Of a DNA stretch of 64,000 bases, positions 37,697 to 48,343 are shown one piece after another (position 1 is the first letter of the stretch; every line of letters starts with the position of its first letter). Origin of the DNA: Thalassobium sp. R2A62 (GTDB taxonomy: Bacteria > Pseudomonadota > Alphaproteobacteria > Rhodobacterales > Rhodobacteraceae); NCBI RefSeq assembly GCF_000161835.1, contig NZ_GG697169.2, forward strand, positions 2,546,575-2,610,574. The letters run 5' to 3'. The translations under genes and the position numbers were made by a program. The notes beneath the pieces are model-generated. The model made no database searches and was not told the origin of the DNA. It was given only the letters and a program-made list of their open reading frames with translations.

Positions 37697-38694
37697 AAGA
37701 TGAAGTGCCAAATCTAAAAGATTTTGACCAACGCTTGCGCGACGAGGCAAGCGAGCCAACGCTGGAAGTGCCGAAAGGCGAACCGACCAGCAAGACACAG
37801 ATCATCGCAATCTATGGCAAAGGCGGGATTGGTAAATCGTTCACGCTGGCAAACCTCAGCCACATGATGGCCGAGCAGGGCAAGCGCGTTTTGCTGATTG
37901 GGTGTGACCCGAAATCCGATACGACATCATTGCTGTTTGGCGGCAAGGCTTGTCCGACGATAATTGAAACCTCTGGAAAAAAGAAGATTTCTGGCGAAGA
38001 GGTGAAGATCGGTGATGTGTGCTTCAAGCGCGGTGGCGTCTTTGCGATGGAGCTAGGCGGACCAGAGGTTGGTCGTGGCTGTGGTGGTCGTGGGATTATC
38101 CACGGGTTTGAACTGCTCGAAAAACTTGGGTTCCACGATTGGGACTTTGACTATGTGCTGCTCGATTTCTTGGGCGATGTGGTCTGCGGCGGTTTCGGCC
38201 TGCCCATTGCGCGGGACATGGCGCAAAAGGTTATCCTTGTGGCGTCCAACGATTTGCAATCGCTTTATGTGGCCAACAACGTGTGTTCCGCTGTGGAATA
38301 TTTCCGCAAGATGGGCGGCAATGTTGGCGTCGCAGGTCTTGTGATCAACAAAGACGACGGCACCGGCGAGGCCGCAGCGTTCGCTGAAGCGGTCGATATC
38401 CCGATCCTTGCGTCTATTCCGCAAGACGATGATCTACGTAAAAAATCTGCGAATTATCAGATTGTTGGCACATCAAAATCCCAATGGGGTGAGCTGTTTG
38501 GCCAGCTTGGTGATGCTGTAGGGCTGGCACCACCTGTGCGGCCAACACCGCTGGATCAAGACGGATTGCTTGGCCTGTTCGATAGCAAAGATACGGGCGG
38601 TGATTACGAATTGGTGCCTGCGACCGACATGGACATGCGTGGCAAAAAATCTGCGCCAAAGGCCAGCCTAGAAGTGGTCTATGACGATGTCTGA
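37693..38694 (+). CDS. bchX: Chlorophyllide a reductase iron protein subunit
   Basis: BchX is the NifH-like ATP-dependent electron donor of chlorophyllide reductase (COR), which reduces ring B. From GTG 37693 it has 333 residues, the usual BchX length; the GTG overlaps the bchC stop (GTGA), while the longer frame from 37657 lies inside bchC. Walker A is YGKGGIGKS near residues 42-50. The [4Fe-4S] cysteines that bridge the dimer are in GRGCGGRG and [10 protein letters not shown]. bchY overlaps its end. Confidence 0.96.
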   Translation: MKDEVPNLKDFDQRLRDEASEPTLEVPKGEPTSKTQIIAIYGKGGIGKSFTLANLSHMMAEQGKRVLLIGCDPKSDTTSLLFGGKACPTIIETSGKKKISGEEVKIGDVCFKRGGVFAMELGGPEVGRGCGGRGIIHGFELLEKLGFHDWDFDYVLLDFLGDVVCGGFGLPIARDMAQKVILVASNDLQSLYVANNVCSAVEYFRKMGGNVGVAGLVINKDDGTGEAAAFAEAVDIPILASIPQDDDLRKKSANYQIVGTSKSQWGELFGQLGDAVGLAPPVRPTPLDQDGLLGLFDSKDTGGDYELVPATDMDMRGKKSAPKASLEVVYDDV

Positions 38695-40267
38695 AGGCAT
38701 TGACCAAGGCCGTGAAGGGTTCGAGGTCGGCTATGACACCGATGGAAACCTATCAGTGACCGAAGCCAGCGAAGCTGTGGAAGCTATCGCTGTCGAGGGT
38801 GGCTGCACGGCCGGAGTCGGTGCGATGGATGCGGCGGCGCGTGCCGCTGGCAAGTCCGAAATCTTGGACCAATACGCGGCGGACTATCCACAAGGACCGC
38901 ACGACAAACCACAAAGCATGTGCCCTGCGTTCGGGTCATTGCGGGTGGGTTTGCGCATGAAGCGCACGGCCACGATCTTAAGTGGTTCGGCGTGTTGTGT
39001 TTATGGTTTGACGTTTGTCTCGCATTTTTACGGTGCGCGTAGGTCGGTCGGATACGTACCGTTCAACTCGGAAACATTGGTCACGGGCAAGCTGTTCGAG
39101 GACATTCGCGAGGCAGTGCATGTCATTGCCGACCCAGAGAAACTGGATGCAGTTGTGGTGACCAACTTATGTGTGCCAACAGCGTCTGGTGTACCGCTTC
39201 GGTTGCTACCCGAAGAGATCAATGGCGTGCGGATCGTTGGCATTGACGTACCAGGCTTTGGCATCCCAACACATGCAGAAGCGAAAGATGTGCTTGCCGG
39301 TGCGATGCTGAATTATGCGCGCAAAGAGATTGAAGCTGGTCCTGTTGCAATGCCTGCCAGCGGTAAATCGGACCGTCCAGCAGTTAGTCTCTTGGGTGAA
39401 ATGTTTCCTGCTGATCCGATGGTGATTGGGCAGATGTTGGCGCCTTTGGGTCTGGCGGCTGGACCCGTTGTGCCTTGCCGTGAGTGGCGTGAATTGTATG
39501 CAGCACTCGACTGTGGTGCGGTGGCTGCAATCCATCCGTTCTACACTGCCAGTGTGCGCGAATTCCAAGCCGCACGGCGTCCTGTGATTGGGTCCGCGCC
39601 TGTGGGTTATGACGGCACGGATGCGTGGCTGTCGGCGATTGGTGATGCGTTCGCCTTGCCGCAGAAAACGATTGATGACGCGAAGAACCAATTCCTTCCG
39701 ATGATCAAAACTGCGCTTGAAGGTGCACAGATCAATGGGACGATCACGTTGTCTGGTTATGAGGGTAGCGAACTACTTGTTGCACGGTTGCTCATCGAGA
39801 GTGGTGCTGATGTGCCATATGTTGGCACCGCTTGCCCGAAGACGCCTTGGAATGAGGTGGATGCGGCTTGGTTGGCCGATAAGGGTGTGAAGGTGAAATT
39901 CCGCGCGTCGCTAGAAGACGATTGCGCCGCGATGGAAGCGATCAAACCGGACCTTGCAATTGGCACGACGCCAGTTGTGCAAAAGGGCAAAGAGCTCGGG
40001 ATTCCGTCCTTATATTTCACGAACCTGATTTCAGCACGGCCTTTGATGGGTGCGGCTGGCGCAGGATCGTTGGCGCAAGTTGTCAATGCCGCGATGGGCA
40101 ACAAAGCGCGGATGGATCACATGCGTGAATTCTTCGAAGGTGTTGGTCATGGTGACACCGCTGGAGTTTGGGAAAAGTCCCCGAACGTACAGCCAGGATT
40201 TCGTGCGACGAATGCCAAGAAATTGGAGCGTGCCGCCAAGGCCGCCAAAGCGGCGGAGATGATCTGA
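38681..40267 (+). CDS. bchY: Chlorophyllide a reductase subunit Y
   Basis: BchY is the NifD-like catalytic subunit of COR. The 528-residue protein has the cluster-ligand region [19 protein letters not shown] near 87, [10 protein letters not shown] near 105 and [11 protein letters not shown] near 163, with [18 protein letters not shown] further on. Start ATG 38681 overlaps bchX by 14 bases; ATG 38687 two codons later is equally possible. The stop overlaps the bchZ ATG by one base (TGATG), so COR subunits are made together. Confidence 0.95.
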   Translation: MTMSEGIDQGREGFEVGYDTDGNLSVTEASEAVEAIAVEGGCTAGVGAMDAAARAAGKSEILDQYAADYPQGPHDKPQSMCPAFGSLRVGLRMKRTATILSGSACCVYGLTFVSHFYGARRSVGYVPFNSETLVTGKLFEDIREAVHVIADPEKLDAVVVTNLCVPTASGVPLRLLPEEINGVRIVGIDVPGFGIPTHAEAKDVLAGAMLNYARKEIEAGPVAMPASGKSDRPAVSLLGEMFPADPMVIGQMLAPLGLAAGPVVPCREWRELYAALDCGAVAAIHPFYTASVREFQAARRPVIGSAPVGYDGTDAWLSAIGDAFALPQKTIDDAKNQFLPMIKTALEGAQINGTITLSGYEGSELLVARLLIESGADVPYVGTACPKTPWNEVDAAWLADKGVKVKFRASLEDDCAAMEAIKPDLAIGTTPVVQKGKELGIPSLYFTNLISARPLMGAAGAGSLAQVVNAAMGNKARMDHMREFFEGVGHGDTAGVWEKSPNVQPGFRATNAKKLERAAKAAKAAEMI

Positions 40268-41727
40268 TGCTAGTGCAAGATCATGATCGCGCGGGCGGAT
40301 ATTGGGGGGCGGTTTATGCCTTCTGTGCCGTCAAAGGGTTGCAATGTGTCATCGATGGACCGGTCGGGTGCGAAAACCTGCCGGTGACTTCTGTGCTTCA
40401 CTATACCGACGGCCTGCCGCCGCATGAATTGCCCATCGTGGTGACCGGACTTGGTGAGGAAGAGATGGGATCGGGCACGGAGGAGTCGATGAAGCGGGCT
40501 TGGGACGTGCTAGATCCTGCTCTGCCTGCAGTTGTTGTGACAGGGTCGATTTCGGAAATGATCGGTGGCGGTGTCACGCCGCAGGGCACCAATATTCAAC
40601 GGTTTTTGCCCCGTACGATTGATGAGGATCAATGGGAAGCCGCCGACCGCGCGATGACATGGATCTTTACGGAATTTGGCATGACCAAAGGGCGCATGCC
40701 GCCCGAAAAAAAGCGTGAAGAGGGTGCAGCACCGCGCGTGAACATTCTGGGTCCGATGTATGGCACGTTCAATATGCCGTCCGATCTGGCTGAAATTCGC
40801 CGCCTTGTCGAAGGGATTGGTGCCGAAATTAATATGATTATGCCGCTCGGTGCGCATGTAGCCGAAATGCGTGGGTTGGTGAATGCTGATGTGAACGTTT
40901 GCATGTACCGCGAATTTGGTCGCGGTCTTTGTGAAGTTCTGAATAAGCCTTATCTGCAGGCGCCGATTGGGATTGAATCGACCACCAAGTTTTTGCGCAC
41001 TTTGGGCAAGATGCTGGACCTCGACCCAGAGCCGTTTATCGAGCAAGAGAAGCATTCCACAATTAAACCTGTTTGGGATTTGTGGCGGTCTGTGACGCAA
41101 GACTTCTTTGCAACGGCGTCTTTCGCAATTGTTGCGAATGAAACGTATACCCGCGGTATTCACAATTACCTTGAGACTGATTTGGGATTGCCATGTGCAT
41201 TCGCTGTTGCGCGATTGCGTGGCAAGAAAACGAATAACGACGATGTGCGCGCCATGATGCACGAGAAAAAGCCGTTGATCGTTTTGGGATCCATCAATGA
41301 AAAAATGTATCTGGCCGAAATGAAGGCGGGCTTTGGCCCGGCACCTTCATTTATTCCGGCGTCTTTTCCTGGAGCTGCAATTCGGCGCGCAACGGGTACG
41401 CCGTTTATGGGCTACGCTGGGGCGACGTATCTATTGCAGGAAGTCTGCAATAGCTTGTTTGATGCACTGTTTCATATTCTGCCGCTTGGCACTGAAATGG
41501 ATGCCACGCCTGCAACACCAACGACATTGCGCCGCGATTTCCCTTGGGATTTGGATGCGCAGAAACGACTGGATGAGATCGTCGCATCGCATCCAATTTT
41601 AACACGTATTTCCGCCGCCAAGACGTTGCGAGATGCCGCTGAAAAGCGCGCGCTTGAAAACGGGGACGAGCGGGTCGTGTTGGAGATCGTCGATGATCTT
41701 CAACCAGCTTTGGGAGGAGCCAAATGA
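40267..41727 (+). CDS. bchZ: Chlorophyllide a reductase subunit Z
   Basis: BchZ is the NifK-like partner of BchY in COR. From ATG 40267 ([19 protein letters not shown]) it has 486 residues, the family length. The cluster ligand region is [15 protein letters not shown] near residues 28-42, and [14 protein letters not shown] lies near 90. A conserved C-terminal stretch [27 protein letters not shown] is followed by a short helical tail. The stop overlaps the pufQ start by four bases, which ties bacteriochlorophyll synthesis to puf expression. Confidence 0.96.
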   Translation: MLVQDHDRAGGYWGAVYAFCAVKGLQCVIDGPVGCENLPVTSVLHYTDGLPPHELPIVVTGLGEEEMGSGTEESMKRAWDVLDPALPAVVVTGSISEMIGGGVTPQGTNIQRFLPRTIDEDQWEAADRAMTWIFTEFGMTKGRMPPEKKREEGAAPRVNILGPMYGTFNMPSDLAEIRRLVEGIGAEINMIMPLGAHVAEMRGLVNADVNVCMYREFGRGLCEVLNKPYLQAPIGIESTTKFLRTLGKMLDLDPEPFIEQEKHSTIKPVWDLWRSVTQDFFATASFAIVANETYTRGIHNYLETDLGLPCAFAVARLRGKKTNNDDVRAMMHEKKPLIVLGSINEKMYLAEMKAGFGPAPSFIPASFPGAAIRRATGTPFMGYAGATYLLQEVCNSLFDALFHILPLGTEMDATPATPTTLRRDFPWDLDAQKRLDEIVASHPILTRISAAKTLRDAAEKRALENGDERVVLEIVDDLQPALGGAK

Positions 41728-41945
41728 CTGACTTCACGCATGATATCCCGGACTCAAAACGGCATCGCCAAACGACTGGTGAATACCGCGTCTACCTTGG
41801 ATTGATCTTTCTGGCCGCCGTGCCGTTTTGCACTGCGATCTGGGCTTACCGCCTCATCCATCAAGCAAAACTGCCCGCGCAAGGCCCGATTCAAAGTGCA
41901 CTTTCAGAAGCGCGCACGATTACACCGCGCATCTTTTGGGCGTAA
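41724..41945 (+). CDS. pufQ: PufQ, bacteriochlorophyll synthesis/assembly protein
   Basis: PufQ is a small one-span inner-membrane protein thought to bind or carry bacteriochlorophyll intermediates. The 73-residue product has one hydrophobic segment ([19 protein letters not shown], about 26-44) preceded by a charged, Arg/His-rich N-terminus with GEYRVY, the PufQ mark. Its position between bchZ and pufB is standard. The next gene starts 138 bases later. Confidence 0.92.
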   Translation: MTDFTHDIPDSKRHRQTTGEYRVYLGLIFLAAVPFCTAIWAYRLIHQAKLPAQGPIQSALSEARTITPRIFWA

Positions 41946-42083
41946 ACGCATGCCCCCGCACAGGTAGGTGACAACAAGATCCGCTTATCCTTCAGGCGGT
42001 GGAATTAAGGCAGGGGAGGAGCCCTTGTTGCAACCCAGTCGCGGGGGACGCGCGGCGTCAGTACTTATTCTTAGGAGAAAAAA
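41946..42083 (+). other. pufQ-pufB untranslated segment
   Basis: This GC-rich segment contains short inverted repeats such as CCGC/GCGG (41981-41999) and ends with the ribosome site TAGGAG before pufB. In Rhodobacter the equivalent segment holds RNase E cleavage sites that separate bch and puf messages; whether that holds here is not shown by the sequence. Confidence 0.4.
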
Positions 42084-42239
42084 ATGGCTGATAAACAAGA
42101 CCTTAGCTTTACAGGTCTCACAGACGAACAAGCGCAAGAACTGCACTCAGTTTACATGCAAGGACTCATGGTCTTCACGGCTATCGCAGTCGTTGCTCAT
42201 ATCCTGACGTACATCAAACTGCCTTGGTTCGATTGGTAA
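42084..42239 (+). CDS. pufB: Light-harvesting 1 beta chain
   Basis: The 51-residue LH1 beta polypeptide starts [23 protein letters not shown]. It has one membrane helix with the bacteriochlorophyll-binding His in VAHILTY (about residue 39) and a second conserved His at residue 21. It ends LPWFDW, the aromatic tail of LH1 beta chains. The ribosome site TTAGGAG stands nine bases upstream. pufA follows after 16 bases. LH1 rings of alpha/beta pairs surround the reaction centre. Confidence 0.97.
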   Translation: MADKQDLSFTGLTDEQAQELHSVYMQGLMVFTAIAVVAHILTYIKLPWFDW

Positions 42240-42255
42240 AGGGAGAACAGAAAAT

Positions 42256-42420
42256 ATGGCACAGTTTTACAAAATCTGGCTGATCTTCGACCCACGTCGC
42301 GTCTTCGTGGCACAGGGTGTTTTCCTGTTCTTGCTGGCAGCAATGATTCACCTCGTTCTGTTGAGCAATCCAGAGACAAATTGGTTCGAGCGTGCGTTCA
42401 GCACGATGGCCGACGAGTAA
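42256..42420 (+). CDS. pufA: Light-harvesting 1 alpha chain
   Basis: The 54-residue LH1 alpha polypeptide starts [25 protein letters not shown]. The membrane helix carries the bacteriochlorophyll ligand His in [10 protein letters not shown] (about residue 32), and WFERAF follows on the periplasmic side. It starts at ATG 42256 behind GGGAGA. A perfect 13-bp hairpin lies 17 bases after its stop, typical of the pufBA segment, whose message outlives that of pufLM. Confidence 0.97.
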   Translation: MAQFYKIWLIFDPRRVFVAQGVFLFLLAAMIHLVLLSNPETNWFERAFSTMADE

Positions 42421-42437
42421 CTCAGCTAATCAAAACA

Positions 42438-42469
42438 GCTATGGGCGGCATTCGTGTGCCGCCCATAGC
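42438..42469 (+). terminator. pufA-pufL intercistronic hairpin (RNA-stabilising/attenuating)
   Basis: A perfect 13-bp stem GCTATGGGCGGCA / TGCCGCCCATAGC has a 6-base loop, with no T run after it. In Rhodobacter the hairpin at this place blocks 3'-5' decay, so pufBA RNA accumulates over pufLM RNA and LH1 exceeds reaction centres. Function here is by position. Confidence 0.85.
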
Positions 42470-42533
42470 AAACAGATTTCATTTGAACATGGCCGTCCTG
42501 ATACGCGGACTGTGATGAGTAGGGAGAGAGAAG

Positions 42534-43364
42534 ATGGCATTGCTCAGCTTCGAAAGAAAATACCGGGTTCGCGGTGGAACACTGGTTGGTGGTGATCTAT
42601 TCGATTTCTGGGTGGGTCCCTTCTATGTTGGCTTTTTTGGTGTCACTACGATCTTTTTCGCCGCTCTTGGCACGTTTCTGATCATTTATGGCGCCGCATT
42701 GGGCAACACATGGAACCCGTGGTTAATTTCGATCAATCCACCGTCGTTAGAGGTGGGTCTTGGGATTGCACCCTTGGCTGAAGGGGGGTTGTGGCAAGCG
42801 ATTACAGTTTGTGCCACATTTGCGTTCCTCAGTTGGATGATGCGCGAGGTCGAAATTTGCCGCAAATTGGGCATGGGATATCATGTGCCTTTTGCCTTTA
42901 GCATCGCGATTTTGGCATATGTGACGCTGGTCATTATCCGCCCACTTTTGTTGGGTGCTTGGGGCCACGGCTTTCCATACGGTATCTTTAGTCACCTCGA
43001 TTGGGTGAATAACGTGGGCTACGCCTACGGGAACTTCCACTACAATCCGGCGCATATGATCGCGATCACGTTCTTCTTTACGACGTGTTTTGCGCTGGCG
43101 CTGCACGGATCTTTGGTGCTGTCCGCGGTCAATCCGGGCAGAGGCAAAACGATTGCGACACCGGATCACGAAGACACCTATTTCCGCGATCTTATCGGTT
43201 ATTCTATCGGGCCATTGGGCATCCACCGCTTGGGTCTGTTTTTGGCGCTAAGTGCCGTGGTCTGGAGTGCGATTTGTATCGTGATCTCGGGTACGATTTG
43301 GTTCGATAGCTGGGCGAGCTGGTGGGATTGGTATGCCGATTTGCCTTGGTGGCGGGACCTGTAA
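42534..43364 (+). CDS. pufL: Photosynthetic reaction centre L subunit
   Basis: PufL is one of the two core subunits that bind the special pair, accessory bacteriochlorophylls, bacteriopheophytins, quinones and the iron. The 276-residue protein has five membrane helices. Pigment- and iron-binding His residues are visible in [26 protein letters not shown] and [11 protein letters not shown]. It starts [29 protein letters not shown] behind AGGGAGAG and ends WWRDL. pufM follows after 14 bases. Confidence 0.98.
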   Translation: MALLSFERKYRVRGGTLVGGDLFDFWVGPFYVGFFGVTTIFFAALGTFLIIYGAALGNTWNPWLISINPPSLEVGLGIAPLAEGGLWQAITVCATFAFLSWMMREVEICRKLGMGYHVPFAFSIAILAYVTLVIIRPLLLGAWGHGFPYGIFSHLDWVNNVGYAYGNFHYNPAHMIAITFFFTTCFALALHGSLVLSAVNPGRGKTIATPDHEDTYFRDLIGYSIGPLGIHRLGLFLALSAVVWSAICIVISGTIWFDSWASWWDWYADLPWWRDL

Positions 43365-43378
43365 GGAGGACATGAAAA

Positions 43379-44305
43379 ATGGTTGAATATCAAAATATCT
43401 TTACGCAAGTTCAGGTCCAAGGACCGCCCGAGATGGGGCTCGATCCAACGGGGCGGCTTGAAAACGAACGCACCAAACGCGCAAGCTTTTCGAAGTTGGC
43501 AGGTCTGTTCGGTAACGCGCAGTTGGGGCCAATCTACTTGGGCACTTTTGGTGTCGTGTCGCTGGCAACAGGTGCGTTGTGGTTTCTGATCATCGGCATC
43601 AGCTTTTTGGCGCAGGTCGACTATTCTATCCCGCTTTTCCTGAAGGAATTGTTCTGGCTGTCGTTAGAGCCGCCTTCAGAGGATTACGGGTTGGGTATGG
43701 CCCCGTTGGATGACGGTGGCGCTTGGTTGATTGCGTCATTCTTCTTGCTGGTCTCTGTGATCTCCTGGTGGATCCGCACGTACCTGCGGGCCGAAGAGCT
43801 GGGCCTGGGCAAGCACGTATCCTGGGCGTTCGCGTCGGCGATCTGGTTGTTCCTTGTGTTGGGTCTGATCAGACCGATTATGATGGGATCATGGGCCGAA
43901 GCTGTGCCTTACGGCGTGTTCTCTCACCTTGATTGGACGAACCTGTTTTCACTCACTTATGGAAACCTGTTTTACAATCCGTTCCACGCGCTAAGCATTG
44001 CCTTCCTTTATGGATCAGCCCTGCTGTTTGCGATGCACGGTGCGACAATTCTGGCGGTCAGCCGGTACGGCGGCGAGCGTGAGATTGAGCAGATCGTGGA
44101 CCGCGGTACTGCGTCCGAGCGTGCGGCTTTGTTCTGGCGCTGGACCATGGGCTTTAACGCCACGATGGAAGGTATTCACCGCTGGGCTTGGTGGTTCGCA
44201 GTTCTAACAACGCTGACAGGCGGTATCGGAATTCTGTTAACTGGCACGGTCGTCGATAACTGGTTCGTCTGGGCCCAAGATCATGGCTACGCACCGCTTG
44301 ATTAA
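43379..44305 (+). CDS. pufM: Photosynthetic reaction centre M subunit
   Basis: PufM pairs with PufL in the reaction centre core. The 308-residue protein starts [20 protein letters not shown]. Ligand regions include [38 protein letters not shown] and [10 protein letters not shown] (iron and quinone side). Its C-terminus ends [15 protein letters not shown], without a long tail. A pufX-like gene, not pufC, follows after 30 bases, so there is no bound tetraheme cytochrome gene in this operon. Confidence 0.98.
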   Translation: MVEYQNIFTQVQVQGPPEMGLDPTGRLENERTKRASFSKLAGLFGNAQLGPIYLGTFGVVSLATGALWFLIIGISFLAQVDYSIPLFLKELFWLSLEPPSEDYGLGMAPLDDGGAWLIASFFLLVSVISWWIRTYLRAEELGLGKHVSWAFASAIWLFLVLGLIRPIMMGSWAEAVPYGVFSHLDWTNLFSLTYGNLFYNPFHALSIAFLYGSALLFAMHGATILAVSRYGGEREIEQIVDRGTASERAALFWRWTMGFNATMEGIHRWAWWFAVLTTLTGGIGILLTGTVVDNWFVWAQDHGYAPLD

Positions 44306-44335
44306 GCGGGGCGTCCCCAAGAGAGGATTAAGACT

Positions 44336-44575
44336 ATGAGTGACAATCACGACTATCTGAGTACGAGCGAAAATTCGAAGTTTCGCCTCAGTGCCGACGT
44401 TCTGATGCTGATGCTGAAGGGGGCGGGGTATGCCGCGGCTTTTTGTCTGGCGCTATGGTTCATCTTGGTCGCGTTGCATTGGATCGGTTTGCTGTTGCCA
44501 GAGGATTCAAAATACCGGCCAGACCCGACACCTTATTCGTTTTACATGTCCGATCAGCAGATCGATTTGGTCTAA
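44336..44575 (+). CDS. pufX: PufX-like reaction centre-LH1 protein
   Basis: This 79-residue protein has one membrane segment. PufX sits in the LH1 ring, opens a quinone path and organises RC-LH1 dimers in Rhodobacter. The stretch LRL/FRLSADVLMLMLKGAGYAAAFCLALW aligns with the Rhodobacter pattern L-x-F-Q-M-M-KGAGWAGGVFFG: the KGAG-aromatic-A core is kept, while GGVFFG is replaced by AAFCLA, leaving small-x3-small spacing with Ala instead of GxxxG. It occupies the pufX position, after pufM. The call rests on position, size and this motif. Confidence 0.85.
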   Translation: MSDNHDYLSTSENSKFRLSADVLMLMLKGAGYAAAFCLALWFILVALHWIGLLLPEDSKYRPDPTPYSFYMSDQQIDLV

Positions 44576-44777
44576 TAATTCCTTCGGGCCGTGTTTGGCC
44601 GGGGGGTCCTCTTTCCGAATGGTTAAGTCCCTTGATCATTTGGAAATCGTCGGAATTTTGTAAAGTTTCGACACGTCCTGTTGGCTACGGGAGGCAGATG
44701 CCGGTTGGACACCCAACCCCATCTGTTCCCGAGCCAACAGGTCCTAATTCATAACTTAGTTCCGAGGGGTCCTTGTC
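44576..44777 (+). other. pufX-dxs intergenic region with a long hairpin
   Basis: There is no gene here. The main structure is an interrupted inverted repeat at 44677-44741: CCTGTTGGCT pairs with AGCCAACAGG, GGGA-like with CCCG, GCAGATG with CATCTG, and GGTTGG with CCAACC around a 4-base loop. No T run follows, so it is unlikely to be an intrinsic terminator. It could stabilise the puf message or control dxs. No exact TGT-N12-ACA site was found. Confidence 0.6.
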
Positions 44778-46637
44778 ATGACATCTATTTTAGACAACAT
44801 CGCAGGCCCATCTGACCTAAAGGGCCTAAGCGATCCGGACTTGTCGCAATTGGCCGATGAATTGCGCACCGAAGTGATCGAGGCTGTAGCCACAACGGGC
44901 GGGCATTTGGGGTCATCCCTTGGTGTGGTTGAACTGACGGTTGCATTGCATGCGGTGTTCGACACCCCACGTGACAAGTTGATCTGGGATGTCGGCCACC
45001 AATGTTATCCGCATAAGGTTTTGACGGGACGCCGCGCGCAGATGAAGACCTTGCGCCAAGAGGGTGGTATTTCGGGGTTCACCAAACGCACTGAAAGTGA
45101 CTTTGATCCGTTTGGTGCGGCACATTCCAGCACGTCAATTTCGGCAGCTTTGGGTTTTACCGTGGCGCGCGATATGGGTCAGCCTACGGGTGATGCTGTC
45201 GCCATTATCGGCGACGGTTCGATCAGCGCAGGAATGGCCTACGAAGCGATGAACAACGCTGGCGCAGAAGGGCGGCGGATGTTTGTGATCCTTAACGACA
45301 ATGAGATGAGTATTGCGCCACCCGTTGGGGCGATGTCGCAATATATGTCGCGGCTTGCGGATACGCCGCTTGGTGCGGCTTTGCCCGGGCCACTGCGTGA
45401 TCATGCGCGGCGTGCGCGGGAATTAGTGACAGGTAGGACGACATCCAGCGGTACGATGTTCGAAGAGCTGGGGTTCGAGTATGTCGGCCCGATCAACGGG
45501 CATGACATGGATCAATTGTTGGCCGTTCTGCGCAGTGTGCGGACCCGCGCGACAGGGCCTGTCTTGATCCATTGCTGCACAGTGAAAGGTAAGGGATATG
45601 CGCCTGCCGAAAACTCGGCCGACAAATATCACGGAGTATCAAAGTTTGATGTGTCCAGCGGTGCGCAAGCCAAGTCTGGGTCGAACGCACCAAGCTATAC
45701 ATCGGTCTTTGGTCATGCTTTGACGCGAATTGCAGCACGAGATTCCAAGATAGTTGGGATCACTGCAGCTATGCCGTCTGGCACTGGTATGGATATATTC
45801 GCCGATGCCTTTCCCCGCCGGGTGTTTGATGTTGGCATTGCCGAACAACATGGTGTGACCTTTGCCGCGGGTTTGGCGGCCGGCGGATTGAAACCGTTTT
45901 GTGCGATTTATTCGACCTTCCTACAACGTGGGTACGACCAGATCGTGCATGATGTAGCGCTGCAAAACCTGCCTGTCCGCTTTGCGATTGATCGCGCGGG
46001 GCTGGTGGGTGCTGATGGTGCTACACATGCGGGTGCGTTTGATGTGGGCTACCTAAGCGCCTTGCCGAACATGACTGTAATGGCCGCATCTGACGAAGCC
46101 GAACTTGTGCATATGGTAGCGACCGCTGTGGCCCATGATGCTGGGCCGATTGCGTTTCGATATCCGCGCGGCACTGGTACGGGGGCGGCTGTTCCCGACT
46201 TGGGCGAGGTGCTCGAGATTGGCAAAGGTCGTGTTGTGCGCGAAGGGGCTGATGTCGCTATTCTGTCGTTTGGGGCGCATCTATCTGAAAGCCTGAAGTC
46301 TGCTGATATGATGGCTGCCCAGGGTGTGACGGCCACGGTTGCCGACGCGCGATTTGCAAAGCCGCTTGATCACGCATTGATCCGCCAGCTGGTCAAACAC
46401 CACAAAGCGCTGATTACGATTGAGCAAGGATCGCAGGGCGGTTTTGGCGCGATGGTGCTGCACTACATGGCAGGCGAGGGGCTGCTTGATGGCGATATCG
46501 CTGTGCGCACCATGACGTTGCCGGATCGGTTTATTGATCAAGCGGCACCTGATGCGATGTATGCTGATGCTGGGCTGACGGCGACGGATATTGCGGCGAC
46601 TGCGATCCAAGCTGTCAAGACGCGCGCCCGGGTTTAA
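44778..46637 (+). CDS. dxs: 1-deoxy-D-xylulose-5-phosphate synthase
   Basis: Dxs makes DXP from pyruvate and glyceraldehyde 3-phosphate, the entry to the MEP isoprenoid pathway, using thiamine diphosphate. The 619-residue protein has the ThDP motif [22 protein letters not shown] near 139-160 and [16 protein letters not shown] at the front. The transketolase-like DFAEQH-type centre appears as [19 protein letters not shown] near 354, and the C-terminal domain is complete. Its position after puf gives light-apparatus genes their own isoprenoid supply. Its TAA interlocks with the idi stop. Confidence 0.96.
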   Translation: MTSILDNIAGPSDLKGLSDPDLSQLADELRTEVIEAVATTGGHLGSSLGVVELTVALHAVFDTPRDKLIWDVGHQCYPHKVLTGRRAQMKTLRQEGGISGFTKRTESDFDPFGAAHSSTSISAALGFTVARDMGQPTGDAVAIIGDGSISAGMAYEAMNNAGAEGRRMFVILNDNEMSIAPPVGAMSQYMSRLADTPLGAALPGPLRDHARRARELVTGRTTSSGTMFEELGFEYVGPINGHDMDQLLAVLRSVRTRATGPVLIHCCTVKGKGYAPAENSADKYHGVSKFDVSSGAQAKSGSNAPSYTSVFGHALTRIAARDSKIVGITAAMPSGTGMDIFADAFPRRVFDVGIAEQHGVTFAAGLAAGGLKPFCAIYSTFLQRGYDQIVHDVALQNLPVRFAIDRAGLVGADGATHAGAFDVGYLSALPNMTVMAASDEAELVHMVATAVAHDAGPIAFRYPRGTGTGAAVPDLGEVLEIGKGRVVREGADVAILSFGAHLSESLKSADMMAAQGVTATVADARFAKPLDHALIRQLVKHHKALITIEQGSQGGFGAMVLHYMAGEGLLDGDIAVRTMTLPDRFIDQAAPDAMYADAGLTATDIAATAIQAVKTRARV

Positions 46638-47164
46638 ACCCCTGCCATTTCTTTGAAGATCATTTCGCTGTGCTGCTCCATATAAATATGCAGCCAAGGT
46701 GTGAATATTTCGGGCGTGGTCGCTAGCTGATTTTGTAGATCGGTAATTGAAACCCAACGTGTGGCCATCACCTCTTCTGGGTTTGGCGCCAGTTGCAGGT
46801 TGAACTGGGTATGGGCCGTATAGACCTCGACCACTTCATGTTCGATCAACCCACCGCCGACATGGGCGCGGTATTCGACTTGGCCGCGATGATGTAGGGG
46901 TAGTTTTGTGATGCCCAGTTCTTCGTTCAGGCGGCGGGTCGCACAACGGTGTGGATCCTCTTGCCAATCGGGATGCGTGCAACAGGTGTTCGCCCATTGA
47001 CCGGGCGTGTGGTATTTGCACATGGCGCGCTGCTGGATCAGGATATAGTCACCTGAAATCACAAAGATCGATACAGCTTTGTGCCGCAAGCCACGCAGAT
47101 GCGCGTCAAGTTTTTCGACAGGTTGCAGCATGCCGTCAACCCAAGCGGGGATCATGATAGCCAT
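46634..47164 (-). CDS. idi: Isopentenyl-diphosphate delta-isomerase, type I
   Basis: Idi interconverts IPP and DMAPP. The 176-residue Nudix-fold enzyme has the catalytic region CTHPDWQE (active Cys near residue 61) and the Nudix-like stretch RRLNEELGI; the second catalytic Glu sits in the EVVEVY region. It starts at ATG 47164, overlapping the bchP stop by one base; ATG 47155 three codons in is an alternative. It is last in bchG-orf428-bchP-idi. Confidence 0.95.
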   Translation of the reverse strand: MAIMIPAWVDGMLQPVEKLDAHLRGLRHKAVSIFVISGDYILIQQRAMCKYHTPGQWANTCCTHPDWQEDPHRCATRRLNEELGITKLPLHHRGQVEYRAHVGGGLIEHEVVEVYTAHTQFNLQLAPNPEEVMATRWVSITDLQNQLATTPEIFTPWLHIYMEQHSEMIFKEMAGV

Positions 47165-48342
47165 CAGACGCGCGTCTCAGAAACAAGGCGCGTCAGATGC
47201 GCGAGGTTCTTGATGCCGATTTTCAAGTGCGCCATAGGGCGGGCCTTGATCAGGCGCTTGTTCATGTAAGCCTCGAATGTCAGGCGCTGCACGTCCACAT
47301 CGTGGCAAAGCGACACGAACCGCTCGCGGCGCTCGTCGCTGCGGTAGTAGGCGTTTTGCATCGCACCAAGGACTTTGAACACGGATTTATGCTCGCGCAT
47401 GAAAAGCTTGCGGGCAAGTTGGAGGTCTTTGCTGCGGCCTGTTGCAATGCAAGCGCTGGCAGCCGTGGCGGCCACGCGACCACCCAGCATGGCGTAGTAA
47501 ATGCCTTCACCAGAGGACGGGGCTACGACGCCTGCGGCATCACCAGCAAGTACCACATCGGTGCCGTTGTCCCACTTGTCCATTGGGCGCAGTGGAATTG
47601 GCGCGCCTTCACGGCGCAGGGTTTTGCAATCGGTCAAACCGTGGGCTGCGCGGATGTCTGCAGTCGCTCTCTTGAGGTCTACGCCTTCGATGCCGGTGCC
47701 GATGCCGATGCTGGCGGATCTGCCGTGCGGGAAAATCCAGCCATAGAAATCGGGTGAGATTTTACCGTCATAGATAACGTCACAACGCAACGGGTCGTAG
47801 TCAGCGCTAAGGGCTGGGGCCTCGATTATTTCGTGATAGGCGATGACGTATGGAATTTTGTCGCCGCCGGGCACTTCGGCCTTTGCGACTTTTGATCGGG
47901 CACCGTCTGCTCCGATGATAATTTTGGTGCGCAACGTGCGTTCTTTGCCGCTGTCCTTGTCGCGGTAAATGACAGTTGTTTGACCCGCGGTGCGATTGAT
48001 CCGCAAAAAGGTACCTGTCAGGCAGTGAGCGCCAGCCTTACCCGCACGGTCCCGCAGAAAAGGGTCAAAATCCTTGCGGTCGACCATGCCGACAAAGCCG
48101 TTCTCAATAGGGATGTCGACCTTGCGGCCAGTGGGCGAGATCATCCTTGCGGTGTTAACCTTGGCCACAAGTTGGTCGTCGGGGATACAAAAATCTTCGA
48201 TGGCGCGCGGTGGGATCGCACCGCCGCAAGGTTTGATCCGACCTTCGCGGTCGATCATCGCAACTTTATGGCCCGAGCGTGCAAGGTCTTGTGCTGCTGT
48301 GGCACCTGATGGGCCCCCTCCGATCACGATGACATCATACAT
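47164..48342 (-). CDS. bchP: Geranylgeranyl reductase of bacteriochlorophyll/GGPP
   Basis: BchP reduces three double bonds of the geranylgeranyl tail to phytyl. The 392-residue flavoprotein opens with VIGGGPSGATAAQDLARSGHKVAMIDREG, the FAD-binding motif with the geranylgeranyl-reductase pattern KPCGGAIPPRAI just after it. GDAAGVVAPSSGEGIYYAMLGGRVAA (near 275-300) is the conserved second FAD block. It starts one base after the orf428 stop and overlaps idi by one base. Confidence 0.97.
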   Translation of the reverse strand: MYDVIVIGGGPSGATAAQDLARSGHKVAMIDREGRIKPCGGAIPPRAIEDFCIPDDQLVAKVNTARMISPTGRKVDIPIENGFVGMVDRKDFDPFLRDRAGKAGAHCLTGTFLRINRTAGQTTVIYRDKDSGKERTLRTKIIIGADGARSKVAKAEVPGGDKIPYVIAYHEIIEAPALSADYDPLRCDVIYDGKISPDFYGWIFPHGRSASIGIGTGIEGVDLKRATADIRAAHGLTDCKTLRREGAPIPLRPMDKWDNGTDVVLAGDAAGVVAPSSGEGIYYAMLGGRVAATAASACIATGRSKDLQLARKLFMREHKSVFKVLGAMQNAYYRSDERRERFVSLCHDVDVQRLTFEAYMNKRLIKARPMAHLKIGIKNLAHLTRLVSETRV

Positions 48343-48343
48343 G

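Noticed and set aside
41968-42207. 79-codon frame between pufQ and pufB
   Set aside because: It runs through pufB in the wrong frame and has no ribosome site; the region is an untranslated leader.
44645-44675. PpsR site upstream of dxs
   Set aside because: TGTAAAGTTTCGACA has TGT and ACA but with nine bases between, not twelve.
44443-44754. 103-codon frame over pufX and the following gap
   Set aside because: It lies in another frame of pufX, with no ribosome site or known domain.
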